Assembly: GCA_049965455.1 (NCBI GenBank)
Contig: JBMFWH010000004.1
Coordinates: forward strand, 1 to 59,105
Direction: 5' to 3'
Length of the DNA: 59,105 bases
From: JAVRLB01 sp049965455
Lineage (GTDB): Archaea; Thermoplasmatota; Thermoplasmata; Thermoplasmatales; ARK-15
Below, one piece after another: positions 44,602 to 52,877 of the stretch. The position numbers and the translations under genes were made by a program. Below the pieces are notes generated by a model that ran no database searches, had not been told where the DNA came from, and saw nothing but the letters and a program-made list of their open reading frames with translations. Position 1 is the stretch's first letter; each line of letters starts with the position of its first letter.

Positions 44602-46011
44602 ATGCTTAGCAATGCAGGTAGAAAGCTCATACTTTTCACTACTTCCTTAGCTGCATTTTTAGCTCCATTTACATCAAGCTTGATCTCTTTCGCAGTTCCT
44701 AAAATAGGGCAGACTTTTCACGCAAATTTCACAGAGGTGGTATGGGTCCCGCTGAGTTTTTTGATTGCCTTGGCATCGTTCATGATACTTTTTGGTAAGA
44801 TATCTGACGAATACGGGAGAGTTAAGCTATTCAGGCTCGGATTTATAATATTCTTGATCGGATCTTCACTCATCTATTTTGCTGCCAATATCTATATGCT
44901 CATAGCACTGGTGTTTTTTACTGGGTTGGGAGCAGCGTTCATAGGCACAAATTCTACAGCTATAGTAAGTCACATATACCCGCAACATATCCGTGGTGGT
45001 GCACTGGGGATCAATGTCATGTCAGTATATCTGGGATTAACCGCAGCGCCATTTCTTGGCGGTATATTAATACAGTATTTTGGCTGGCGCTCAATATTTC
45101 TTATAAATATCCCTATCGCTCTGTTAGGCCTGTTAATATCTTTTTCCTCAATGAAAAAACTGGATATTAAAGGAAAAAAAGTAAAGATAGATGTGAGAGG
45201 TGCAATAATATTTACGGTAGGATTAGTCTCTACAATTTTCTATTTGAGCATATCCCAGGTCTATGGCTGGATCTCGATGATATATTTATTAATATTTGGC
45301 ATTGTACTTCTAACTATTTTTGTTATGCTAGAATCTAAAACTGCAAATCCACTTCTGGACATTTCTCTATTTACTAAGAACAGGACATTTGCAGCTTCCA
45401 ATTTTACGGCGTTTTTAAACTATATCAGCACTTTCTCAATAGTGTTTGTGTTCTCAATATACCTGCAGATTATATTGAAATACAACCCTTTTAATGCAGG
45501 GCTTATACTGGTGGCAGAGCCTATATTCATGGTGATATTTTCTCCAATTAGTGGTAAACTTTCTGATAGATATGGCTCGAGAGAGATCGCAGCTATCGGA
45601 ATGGGTGTTATTGGAATATCCTTTTTAATACTCTCATTCATAAAGATAAGTTCTGTATGGGATATAATAATACCTTTGAGCATGATCGGAATTGGGTTTG
45701 GATTGTTCTCAGCACCAAACACAAATTCTGTTATGGGATCTGTTACGAGAGACAAGTTTGGAGTGGCTTCAGGAACCCTAGGGACCATGAGATTCACAGG
45801 ACAGTTGATGAGCATTGCACTTGCGAGCACTATCTTAGCTGCCAGCTTGCCAAGAACTATGCTTTTAGAGATGTTCTCTGGTGTTGAGAGTGTTATTACT
45901 GTTTCATATTGCAATGCTTTTGTTTCTGGGTTTAAAGTGGTCATGCTGGTATCTGGGATATTGAGTTTGATCGGAATATACACGTCCCTGTTAAAAACCA
46001 AACACTCTTGA
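44602..46011 (+). CDS. MFS drug-resistance-type transporter (DHA2-like, 14 segments)
   Basis: A 469-residue membrane protein with about 14 hydrophobic segments. Motif A reads GKISDEYGRVKLFRLG near 66-81. A GGILIQYFGWRSIFLINIP segment near 155-173 is typical of EmrB/QacA antiporters. Such proteins export drugs or organic compounds. Start: ATG at 44602 (MLSNAGRKL), with a TATA-like AATAAAAGATAAATAG about 30 bases before. Likely monocistronic. Confidence 0.88.
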   Translation: MLSNAGRKLILFTTSLAAFLAPFTSSLISFAVPKIGQTFHANFTEVVWVPLSFLIALASFMILFGKISDEYGRVKLFRLGFIIFLIGSSLIYFAANIYMLIALVFFTGLGAAFIGTNSTAIVSHIYPQHIRGGALGINVMSVYLGLTAAPFLGGILIQYFGWRSIFLINIPIALLGLLISFSSMKKLDIKGKKVKIDVRGAIIFTVGLVSTIFYLSISQVYGWISMIYLLIFGIVLLTIFVMLESKTANPLLDISLFTKNRTFAASNFTAFLNYISTFSIVFVFSIYLQIILKYNPFNAGLILVAEPIFMVIFSPISGKLSDRYGSREIAAIGMGVIGISFLILSFIKISSVWDIIIPLSMIGIGFGLFSAPNTNSVMGSVTRDKFGVASGTLGTMRFTGQLMSIALASTILAASLPRTMLLEMFSGVESVITVSYCNAFVSGFKVVMLVSGILSLIGIYTSLLKTKHS

Positions 46012-46143
46012 TCCTGTTATTCATGCTCTTAAATATCTTTTTAATTGTTTTGTTTGTTAATATCAAATTGATCTTATAAAAATACGCATTTTACATAAAA
46101 AACATCATTTATCCCGCTTAATATTGCTTCCATACAGGACATG

Positions 46144-46313
46144 GTAACTGATCACGATTATGAAGTGGCGATATAACACAAATTACCTTTAATACAATAT
46201 ATTTTTAATTTATTATTACAAAATAAAATATATTCTCTATCTTTTAAATACAGTGAAAATTACGCATAATACTAGCTTTATGAGAACTTAACTTCAGAAT
46301 CGTGACCTATTAC
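46144..46313 (+). mobile_element. MITE-like element, copy 2
   Basis: 170 bases from GTAACTGATCACGAT to the inverse repeat ending CGTGACCTATTAC. Internal blocks match copies 1 and 3. Beyond the right end the match with copy 3 continues for about 23 bases through a small palindrome ACATTATA-CGAC-TATA..ATGT, so the true element may reach 46336. No coding capacity. It lies in the 46012-46396 gap, which otherwise holds nothing recognisable. Confidence 0.75.
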
Positions 46314-46396
46314 ACATTATACGACTATATAATGTCGCATCTGTAAAAAACATGAGGTCACAAATAGCAAAAACATTGGCAGAACTAACCTGAAAC

Positions 46397-47272
46397 TTAT
46401 TTAGACTGATTCTGAGCAATCAGGCCCATAGAAGACTTACCAAGTTGATGCCATGTAAACGCCATGATCGGAACAGCAATCGCTATCATTACAATAAGAA
46501 TAATAAAAGTGCCAAAGTCAAATGACAATAACTTATCCACCCCCAAATAATATAGAGGCCCAAGCGCAATAAATAGGATACCTCCAAAAAGAAGCACCCT
46601 TGCGCCGACAAGCCTGCCAAAGCTCTCGATCCTTTGAGCATTGAATTTCTTGCTTACCTGAAGAACTTCTCCAAAGATAAATCCTATTAACACGAGGATT
46701 ACAAAGGTTCCAATCCCAAACAATGTGCCGGGTAACCATCCCAGCATCCACAACCCTGCAGATGCCATAGCAGGCAACGTAACCAGATATATCCATACCG
46801 AGAATATGCCGGTATCAACTCCAAAGCCGGAAATAAAGCCGTGAATGAGGCACCAATGAACCGGAACTAGCAGCTTAGACTTTTTATCCGGTTTATTGAA
46901 AGGAATGTGTTTGGCAAGATCCTTGCGTGATATATTCATAAATGGATGGATATGAGGCATTTTGTTCTTCAAGATAAGATACCCTGCAATGGCCATAACC
47001 AATCCAACTACTGAATAAACTGGCCCATTTAATAGATCTGAAGAAACGAGAAATGCACCTACCGCAAAGTACACGATCTGACTCATTATGGCACGTTGTG
47101 TGGTGAACGCGAGAGAAAAAAAAGCCCCTGCCATCATCCCGCCCTTGCCAGTCGCAGTTCCAACTGAATATGAAAACGTGATCGGCCAGGTGTGCTCGTC
47201 CGGAATGACTCCATGCAACATTCCTAACCCAAAGCAGCCGGCCAGTAGGTATATTAAATTGTTATCTATCAT
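46397..47272 (-). CDS. NicO/NiCoT-like metal transporter membrane protein
   Basis: A 291-residue membrane protein with six to eight hydrophobic segments. The N-terminal segment carries GMLHGVIPDEHTW, resembling the H-x4-D-(x)-H metal signature of nickel/cobalt transporters, and a second His (HWCLIHGFISGFGVDTG) lies near 145-160. Function as a Ni or Co transporter is a family-level inference. It has a strong AAAAAAGGAGGA ribosome binding site, consistent with being second in a transcript behind the 118-residue gene at 47289. Confidence 0.72.
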   Translation of the reverse strand: MIDNNLIYLLAGCFGLGMLHGVIPDEHTWPITFSYSVGTATGKGGMMAGAFFSLAFTTQRAIMSQIVYFAVGAFLVSSDLLNGPVYSVVGLVMAIAGYLILKNKMPHIHPFMNISRKDLAKHIPFNKPDKKSKLLVPVHWCLIHGFISGFGVDTGIFSVWIYLVTLPAMASAGLWMLGWLPGTLFGIGTFVILVLIGFIFGEVLQVSKKFNAQRIESFGRLVGARVLLFGGILFIALGPLYYLGVDKLLSFDFGTFIILIVMIAIAVPIMAFTWHQLGKSSMGLIAQNQSK

Positions 47273-47288
47273 TTTCTATCCTCCTTTT

Positions 47289-47645
47289 TTATTCACAAGA
47301 TAGACTCATAATAAGAACAGTTTTTGCTAGTTTGTCAGAATTGCATATCTCTTTATATGCCTCCATAAAGGTAATGCCAGATCTTGAAAAAAATATTTTA
47401 TGCAGGTCATGATACAAAATTATGTTCATATTAACACTTTTACCATGTTCTGTATTTGCTGTCAACCCATGTTTACTATTTATCAGCTCTTTATCTTTAA
47501 CTATGTATGATAGCTTTTTGATAGCTGGAGCTCTTACATTCACATCCGAAACTCGGGCAGGAAGATCCCAATTTGAATATTTCTTTATGTATAAAATACA
47601 ATCTTGCACGACTCTGCTTAATTTTTGATTAGTATTATTATACAT
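47289..47645 (-). CDS. Small protein upstream of the NicO-like gene, possible regulator
   Basis: A 118-residue protein that I do not firmly recognise. The middle (PAIKKLSYIVKDKELINSKHG) has the spacing of the winged-helix second half in Rrf2-like regulators, but conservation is weak. Evidence that it is a gene: TATA-like TTTAAATAAT at about 47667-47678 with transcription predicted near 47648, a leaderless ATG at 47645, and a downstream gene with a strong ribosome binding site 16 bases after its stop. An inverted repeat overlies the transcription start. A metal-sensing autorepressor is the working guess. Confidence 0.55.
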   Translation of the reverse strand: MYNNTNQKLSRVVQDCILYIKKYSNWDLPARVSDVNVRAPAIKKLSYIVKDKELINSKHGLTANTEHGKSVNMNIILYHDLHKIFFSRSGITFMEAYKEICNSDKLAKTVLIMSLSCE

Positions 47646-47648
47646 ATA

Positions 47649-47663
47649 TTAGTGCAATACTAA
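47649..47663 (-). promoter_or_regulatory. Perfect inverted-repeat operator
   Basis: TTAGTGCAATACTAA is a perfect palindrome of two TTAGT half-sites with a five-base spacer. It lies over the predicted transcription start, between the TATA box and the ATG of the 118-residue gene. Position suits a repressor that blocks polymerase. Confidence 0.5.
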
Positions 47664-47763
47664 TTTATTATTTAAACATTACTTTTCGAGTGCCTAAGTT
47701 ATTAGCAGAACATCATAGACCTATCAATTTGTATAAGCTAGAAAAATATAATAAACGGATACG

Positions 47764-48021
47764 ATGGCATCATTCAGAATAGACACAGCAATGTTAAGAA
47801 AACATATCAAAGAAACAGGAAAACAGTCTAAATACCTAAATTGCATCCACATCCACTCAACAATTACTGCGCAACAAACCTGCTCAAAGAATCTAGGCAG
47901 GGCACGGATTAATCCAGGGCTTAAAGATATAACCAGCACAGAGCGGTATACTCATCCGCCAGATAGAGAAGTGCAAAATAATGTTTACGAGTATTCCAGA
48001 ACAGAAAGTTTTTTTTCTTAA
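47764..48021 (+). pseudogene. Degraded tyrosine recombinase (integrase) C-terminal fragment
   Basis: Reading across frames recovers the C-terminal catalytic domain of an archaeal Xer/integrase. One frame gives IDTAMLRKHIKETGKQSKYL, a second gives IHPHPLNNYCATNLLKES (the H-x-L-R box with Arg lost), and the first resumes with KDITSTERYTHPPDREVQ, which contains the catalytic Tyr region. Frame changes and the lost LGH box show it is dead. It lies next to eL41 and tRNA-Trp. tRNA genes are common integration sites, so an element probably once inserted here. Confidence 0.65.
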
Positions 48022-48091
48022 TGTAGAAAACTATAGCTGTGTTGACAATATGATCAAAGGTGACTTCAAATCATCCGGGAGCTTTACAGAG

Positions 48092-48250
48092 TGGGAGCAC
48101 TGGGATTTGAACCCAGATCCGCGGGTCTCTCCTTGGGTCATTGCTCCAGTTAATCATCATCTTGCGCGCGTTTCAATCAGTAGACCCACGAAAGGTCAAA
48201 TCATACCCATAACTGGAGCCCGCTAGGATACCTAATTACCCCATGCTCCC
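48092..48250 (-). tRNA. trnW: tRNA-Trp (anticodon CCA) with a long intron
   Basis: Minus-strand tRNA of 159 bases. The acceptor strands GGGAGCA (from 48250) and TGCTCCC (to 48093) pair. The D arm follows, then the anticodon stem GCGGG with CT-CCA, then its partner CCCGC, and the T arm GGGTTCAAATCCC. Discriminator A; CCA is not encoded. An intron of about 85 bases follows the base after the anticodon, the canonical archaeal site. It contains ATGATGA (box C-like) and CTGA (box D-like) and a ten-base stretch complementary to the anticodon loop. This fits the conserved C/D guide in tRNA-Trp introns. eL41 lies immediately upstream. Confidence 0.93.
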
Positions 48251-48252
48251 AA

Positions 48253-48360
48253 TCACTTCTTGTTAGCTCGCTTTTGACGCATCAATCTTCGCATCTTCTT
48301 CTTTCGCCATTTCCAACGCATATTATGTCTTTTTTTCCAAACTCTTGAACTCCTTTTCAT
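48253..48360 (-). CDS. rpl41e: Ribosomal protein eL41 (35 residues)
   Basis: A 35-codon gene on the minus strand, start ATG at 48358-48360 and TGA at 48253-48255. The protein is almost all Lys, Arg and Trp: MKRSSRVWKKRHNMRWKW, then RKKKMRRLMRQKR. This is the pattern of eL41, the smallest ribosomal protein, which sits at the subunit interface. An AAAGGTGTAACA ribosome binding site precedes it. Its stop is three bases from the tRNA-Trp start, so the two are probably on one transcript. Confidence 0.93.
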   Translation of the reverse strand: MKRSSRVWKKRHNMRWKWRKKKMRRLMRQKRANKK

Positions 48361-48423
48361 TGTTACACCTTTAAATCGGGTTAGGATAAATTAATTGGTG
48401 TTTATAATCCTTTCTTTTTTATG

Positions 48424-48612
48424 GTCTTGTCAAATCTTCGTTGATAAATACGTATTATTTCATTTTGTCGAAGGCATAGCTTTTATCTGGATCATCTAAT
48501 TTAAATCGTTTTCGAAATATGCTATGTGGGATGATGAATGCTCTTTTTAATATTTTCAACGAAAAATTGACAGTATCTTTTTTATGTTTTGTCAATCTTC
48601 TGTTAATAAACT
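48424..48612 (-). repeat. Decayed reading-frame tail, copy 3 of the dispersed element
   Basis: On the minus strand a frame (VNFSLKILKRAFIIPHSIF, then FKLDDPDKSYAFDKMK) ends in TAA near 48462. It matches the tail at 5030-5151, and its last part matches 44490-44560. The sequence after the stop (TTATCAACGAAGATTTGACA) is repeated in the same orientation at 48588-48611, as if two ends lay in tandem. The remainder of 48613-48896 shows no gene. Confidence 0.6.
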
Positions 48613-48896
48613 ATGATGCCAATAAGACATTAATAAACATTAATTGTTTTTAATATTTGTTTTGAGTGACTAATATTGAACTGGAAAATGGCTTTTCGCC
48701 ACGCTTATTGTCTTGGCAATGCCAGATTTTATGGCTTTAGAAATACTTATTTTTCTCATTTATGCATTCTAAAAGACTGGGGATGCTATTTTCTCCGTTA
48801 CCCCACCTTTTAGTGAAATATAGGGGTGAAAATCAAGTTAAAATACCGATTTTATCCAGCATCGTAACAAGTTACTTTTTTATTGAACCACGCAAA

Positions 48897-49958
48897 TCAA
48901 CGTTTTGCTCTCTGGTACTGCAACGGCCATGTAATATCATATTTCAGTGTTTTTGCTGCATGCAAAGGCCAGTATGGATCCCTCAACAATTCTCTTCCCA
49001 TCGCTATTATGTCTGCATCTTTTCGCTCTAATATCTGCTCTGCCTGAACGGGATCATATATTATTCCCACAGCAGCAGTTTTCACGCCTGTTTTTTTGAT
49101 TGCTCTTGAAAAAGGAACCTGGTAAGATGGTTTTGCCGGGATTTTTATATCTGGCAAAATGCCACCTGTGGATACATCTATAACATCGACATTGTGTTCT
49201 TTCAACACTTTTGCAAGCTTAATAGACTCTGAAAGAGTCCAGCCTTTAGCCCCGACCCAGTCTGTGGCAGATAGCCTAACAAATAGCGGTAAGTGATCTG
49301 GCCACCTTTCACGTATGCGGTCTACGGTTTCAGTCAGGAACCGTATTCTGTTTTCGAAAGAGCCACCGTATCTGTCAGTTCTATGGTTTGAAACAGGCGA
49401 CAAAAACTGATGGGCAAGATAGCCATGTGCAGCATGGATTTCGACAATCTCAAAGCCTGCATTATATGCTTTATATGCAGCTTCAGAAAAGCTAGTTTCA
49501 ATATTCTCAATATCATGTATAGAAAGCTCTCTCGGAATCGGCGAAGACTCTGAAAATGCAATGGCACTTGGTGCTATTGTAACCCATCCGCCGTTCGCTG
49601 GTAATATAGGATCCTCATTATCCCAAGGCGCTTTTGTGCTTGCCTTTCTTCCTGCGTGGGCAAGTTGTATACCCGGGACTGAACCATTTGATTTTATAAA
49701 ACTGGTGATCTCTTTGTACATTTTCAGATCTTCAATATAAAGCCCTAAATCATAGGGTGTGATCCTTCCTTCAGGCTCAACAGCAGTGGCCTCAACCATT
49801 ATTATTCCTACTTTTCCAACGGCTCTGGCACCATAGTTGACCAAGTGCCATGTATTTGGTTTACCATCTGATGCACAATACTGGCACATAGGAGACATCA
49901 TGATCCTGTTCATGGATCTAACGGATCTTAGTGTAATAGGCTCAAATATGTTTTTCAT
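48897..49958 (-). CDS. Old yellow enzyme family NADH:flavin oxidoreductase (YqjM-like)
   Basis: An FMN-dependent ene-reductase of about 353 residues. It has IMMSPMCQYCASDG near the start (the Cys of the YqjM/XenA group), HAGRKASTKAPW near 103-114, the substrate-binding HAAHGYLAHQFLSP, and the NHRTDRYGGSFENR signature. Reduces activated C=C bonds with NAD(P)H. The longer ATG at 50024 adds 22 unrelated residues; a TATA-like ATTATAAAAG at 49985-49994 puts transcription at the inner ATG at 49958, a leaderless start. Monocistronic. Confidence 0.9.
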   Translation of the reverse strand: MKNIFEPITLRSVRSMNRIMMSPMCQYCASDGKPNTWHLVNYGARAVGKVGIIMVEATAVEPEGRITPYDLGLYIEDLKMYKEITSFIKSNGSVPGIQLAHAGRKASTKAPWDNEDPILPANGGWVTIAPSAIAFSESSPIPRELSIHDIENIETSFSEAAYKAYNAGFEIVEIHAAHGYLAHQFLSPVSNHRTDRYGGSFENRIRFLTETVDRIRERWPDHLPLFVRLSATDWVGAKGWTLSESIKLAKVLKEHNVDVIDVSTGGILPDIKIPAKPSYQVPFSRAIKKTGVKTAAVGIIYDPVQAEQILERKDADIIAMGRELLRDPYWPLHAAKTLKYDITWPLQYQRAKR

Positions 49959-50024
49959 TATTTGATTAAACAGGAACTTACTTTTATAATTTCCTATTTT
50001 TTCATCGTGGTTAACATGTTTCAA

Positions 50025-50377
50025 TGAACTGTCAAAATGCTCATTAAAATGCTAGCTTTTCTGGTAAAAAAGGATAAGAAACAGCTAATAGTGTTCAGGA
50101 CAAAGGGTTCGGATCTATACAAATATTCGATGATCTTGAAAATTTTGGATCATTTTTCAATCTTTCTATAAAAATCGCCAAGATAGTGCTCAGAGCCTCT
50201 ATTTTGTCATTTATTCAAACTCTGGTAGCAGAAGACATTTATTTTTCATTATACCATATGGCCAAGACAGTTGCTTAATATCTTATATGAATGTTAGGAG
50301 TGTTATAGAGTTTCTAAAAACTACAATATTTCGGAATTTACACAAAAATAAATATGTACGTATTTTAATACACTATC
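50025..50377 (+). other. Intergenic stretch with a short relic frame and promoter
   Basis: No gene is supported. A 40-codon frame from the ATG at about 50050 (reading KKDKKQLIVFRTKGSDLYKY) ends at a TAA and has no recognised relative. The last 30 bases include AAATAAATATG, placed about 26 bases before the GTG at 50378, as a TATA box. Confidence 0.35.
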
Positions 50378-51100
50378 GTGCAAAAAATCATACTAGAAAA
50401 GAAAGACGTTCATGGAACCTGGAGAATCAAAGAGAGCAAAAAGTACAAAATATTAGAATTTGAAAATTCCACGTATTCTATCATAAACAAAAAGGGTATC
50501 TTTGCATATGGCTACTGGGATTTCTTTTTACCTTTAGCAGAGTTTTATGAAAAACCATCGGTATTGATGATAGGGCTTGGCGGAGGGACACTGGTATATC
50601 AGATAAGAAATATAGTAAAGGATGGAGCAGATATCGATATTGTAGAAATAAGCAGTGTGGATATTGAAATTTCTAAATTATACCTCCCGCAGTTAGCAAA
50701 TGAAAAAATTTATCATGAAAACGGCATTGATTTTGTAAGTAAATGTGATAAAAAGTATGATCTGGTTATTCTCGACGCATATTTATTTTTGGATATACCC
50801 CCAGAATTCTTGGAATCGGAGTTTGTAAAAAACGTCTCAAGAGTAACCAAAGAAAATGCAATATTTGCCATAAATTATGCACAAACTTTTTCAGGAATAA
50901 TGCATTTTAAAGAGTTTGTTAAAATACTAAAATCGGTTTTTTCAGTATATTTAGTAAACGCTTATTTTACAGATCTGAATTCTATTATAATCTGCGTAAA
51001 AAATATAGATAAAGAGAAAATAATAGAGAAATTAGAAAAATCAAACATAAGATATCCATGGACCATAAAATATAGATATAAAAACCTAAAAACTCTATAA
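50378..51100 (+). CDS. Spermidine-synthase-like SAM-dependent methyltransferase-fold protein
   Basis: A 240-residue Rossmann-fold protein starting with GTG. VLMIGLGGGTLVYQI (near 63-77) is the nucleotide-binding loop, DIVEISSVDIEI follows as the acidic strand, and YDLVILDAYL near 127-136 matches the polyamine synthase active-site region (the usual D-x-x-D-P is DAYLFLD). It could be an aminopropyltransferase or a related methyltransferase. The start is predicted leaderless from the upstream TATA box. Neighbours give no clue. The 200 bases after it hold no gene. Confidence 0.75.
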   Translation: MQKIILEKKDVHGTWRIKESKKYKILEFENSTYSIINKKGIFAYGYWDFFLPLAEFYEKPSVLMIGLGGGTLVYQIRNIVKDGADIDIVEISSVDIEISKLYLPQLANEKIYHENGIDFVSKCDKKYDLVILDAYLFLDIPPEFLESEFVKNVSRVTKENAIFAINYAQTFSGIMHFKEFVKILKSVFSVYLVNAYFTDLNSIIICVKNIDKEKIIEKLEKSNIRYPWTIKYRYKNLKTL

Positions 51101-51300
51101 AGAATAAAAAATTAAACCTCTGGCATTACAGTACATATTTCAACCAAATATTTTTGGGGCACAAGAAAATGAATTTAGAAGTTATTGGGATCTTAGAAAA
51201 TAATGGTTTGATACAGAAAAAATAGCATATTATCCATGCATCATCCGCATAAAAATGGATCTCAAGTTGATCATTAACCTGATTTTGCAAAGATTAACCA

Positions 51301-52276
51301 TTATATGATCTTTCTCTTGCGTAATGGTGAAAATAGGAACCTTATAACTATTCTCCTATATGTTAGCCATGAAATTCTCTTGTTATTTTTCTTGTTTGCA
51401 AGAATCCTCGGCACGAAAAAGCGGGATACGGTCTCTGGTTTATCTCCTAAAATGTTGAATATCTTTACGAATCTGGATCTTTCAATGAATGTGCAGCACC
51501 TCCCTCCGTGCGCTTTAATACAAAGTCCGTCGCCATCATGCTCGGCCATAATCTGCCCGCCTGCACTTTGGATCCTGCAAGCTCTTTAGCCAGCCATTTT
51601 GTGAAATATGTGAGTGCATGTTTTGAGGTACCGTACAAAATAATCTTTGTGGCAATCATGTTATTTGAGCCGTACCCATCCATGTTCCATATTTGCCCGT
51701 GCCCTTGCTTCAGCATGTTCTTTACCGCAACCTGTGACCCGAAGATCATGCCTTTGATGTTTGTATCTATGAGATCGTCCACGTAATTGAAGGGGGTTTC
51801 ATATATAAATTCAGTAGGGCTTATAATGCCAGCATTGTTGATCCATATATCAACACTTCCCCACTGTTTATAGGATCTGGGCCATAGGTTCTCAACCTCT
51901 TTTTCTGACCTGACATCACAGACTACAAACATTATAGTCGTATAATGTGTAATAGGTCACGATTCTGAAGTTAAGTTTTCATAAAAGCGAGTATTATGCG
52001 TAATTTTTATGGTATCTAAAGGATAGATAATATATTTTATTTTGTAATAATAATAATAATAAATTTAGAATATATTGTATTAAAGGCACTTTCTGTTATA
52101 TCTACACTTCATAATCGTGACCTTCTGTTTCCATACTTTTCTTACAAATACCCTAATTTTTCAAAAGATGATTCACTGTGCCCCGACATCGTGACGTTGC
52201 AACCAGCCTTCAAAAAATCTATTGCCATGCAAAATCCCAAACCTCTGGTACTTCCCGTAATAACCACGTTTGCCAT
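51301..52276 (-). pseudogene. Short-chain dehydrogenase pseudogene split by a MITE
   Basis: Read on the minus strand, the gene starts at the ATG at 52276 (MANVVITGSTRGLGF, the SDR nucleotide loop) and runs to LGYL. A TAA interrupts it near 52144, and EKYGNR follows. The MITE then intervenes (51949-52128), after which the frame resumes at 51932 with FVVCDVRSEKEVENLW, NNAG and YGTSK (catalytic Tyr/Lys). Near 51480 a one-base shift occurs: frame 1 ends in DPDS, while another frame continues FVKIFNILGDKPETV to 51301. So three lesions are present: a nonsense codon, an insertion and a frameshift. It was an NAD(P)-dependent SDR of about 265 residues. Confidence 0.85.
51949..52128 (-). mobile_element. 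MITE-like element, copy 3, inserted in a dehydrogenase gene
   Basis: About 180 bases, reverse orientation to copies 1 and 2. Ends carry GGTCACGATTCTGAAGTT (at 51955) and its inverse (CACTTCATAATCGTGACC). Internal sequence matches copy 2 over nearly its whole length. The extra palindromic flank (51929-51948) is shared with copy 2. Insertion lies between the codons for GNR and MFV of the dehydrogenase; no clean target duplication can be read. Confidence 0.8.
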
Positions 52277-52420
52277 ATTTTTTACCTCATCGGAAATTAA
52301 AATGCCTATCGATTATTTAAAATATATCCGGTTTTTTGCCTGACATGCTTTCTTATCTGTCTATTTTCTATGATTTCAGCTAAACTTAAATTTAAATATT
52401 GAAACTGGCTAAATTCAATA

Positions 52421-52854
52421 ATGAATCATGATGAGAATTTTTTAAACGTGGTATCACAGCTTGGCGGAGAGATTATGGATATTGGGTCATTCGTTAAAAT
52501 AGTAAAAGAAGTGGCTTTAAAAACCAAGGTACCTGAGAATCAGATAATAAAATCCCTGTTGTTCATCACACTTTCCGGGAATATACTGGCATTGTTGTGC
52601 GGCGATTCAAGAGTTAGCATTGAAAAGCTGGCCGGTGTTTTTGGTATGCCAGGCTCGCAACTGAAAAAGAGGTGAAAGAGATCACTGGATTTGAGGCAGG
52701 GGCCGTCCCGCCGATCGGAATAAGAATAAGGTCTGTCATAGACAAGGGAGTGCTGAAACACCGATTTGTGATCGGCAGTGGCGGGGCAATCAACAGACTC
52801 TTGGAAATAAAAAAGTATCAAAACGCAGAAATTATCGATATAAAAATTAAATAA
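52421..52854 (+). pseudogene. YbaK/EbsC-type aminoacyl-tRNA deacylase-like gene with one frameshift
   Basis: Two overlapping frames form one YbaK-domain protein of about 144 residues. The first (52421-52675) runs through PENQIIKSLLFITLSGN and IEKLAGVFGMPGS. The second continues from about 52654 as LATEKEVKEITGFEAGAVPPIG to the end near 52854. The join near 52652-52660 needs one extra base, so it is either a true mutation or a sequencing error. These proteins clear mischarged tRNAs in trans, and the second half retains the GFxAGAVPPIG motif. The second half alone has a GTG at 52672 but is not a full domain. Confidence 0.8.
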
Positions 52855-52877
52855 GCAGTGCAATATTCACATGGATA

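Noticed and set aside
47724..47939. 71-residue minus-strand frame
   Set aside because: Antisense shadow of the recombinase relic, which carries real family motifs on the plus strand.
48762..49031. 89-residue plus-strand frame
   Set aside because: Its 3' half is antisense to the old yellow enzyme gene and it has no promoter or family signal.
50050..50175. 40-codon frame in the gap before the spermidine-synthase-like gene
   Set aside because: Too short, no ribosome binding site, and no recognised family; at most a relic.
51301..51549. Separate 82-residue gene on the minus strand
   Set aside because: From FVKIFNILGDK onward it is the frameshifted C-terminus of the short-chain dehydrogenase; its first residues are out-of-frame sequence.
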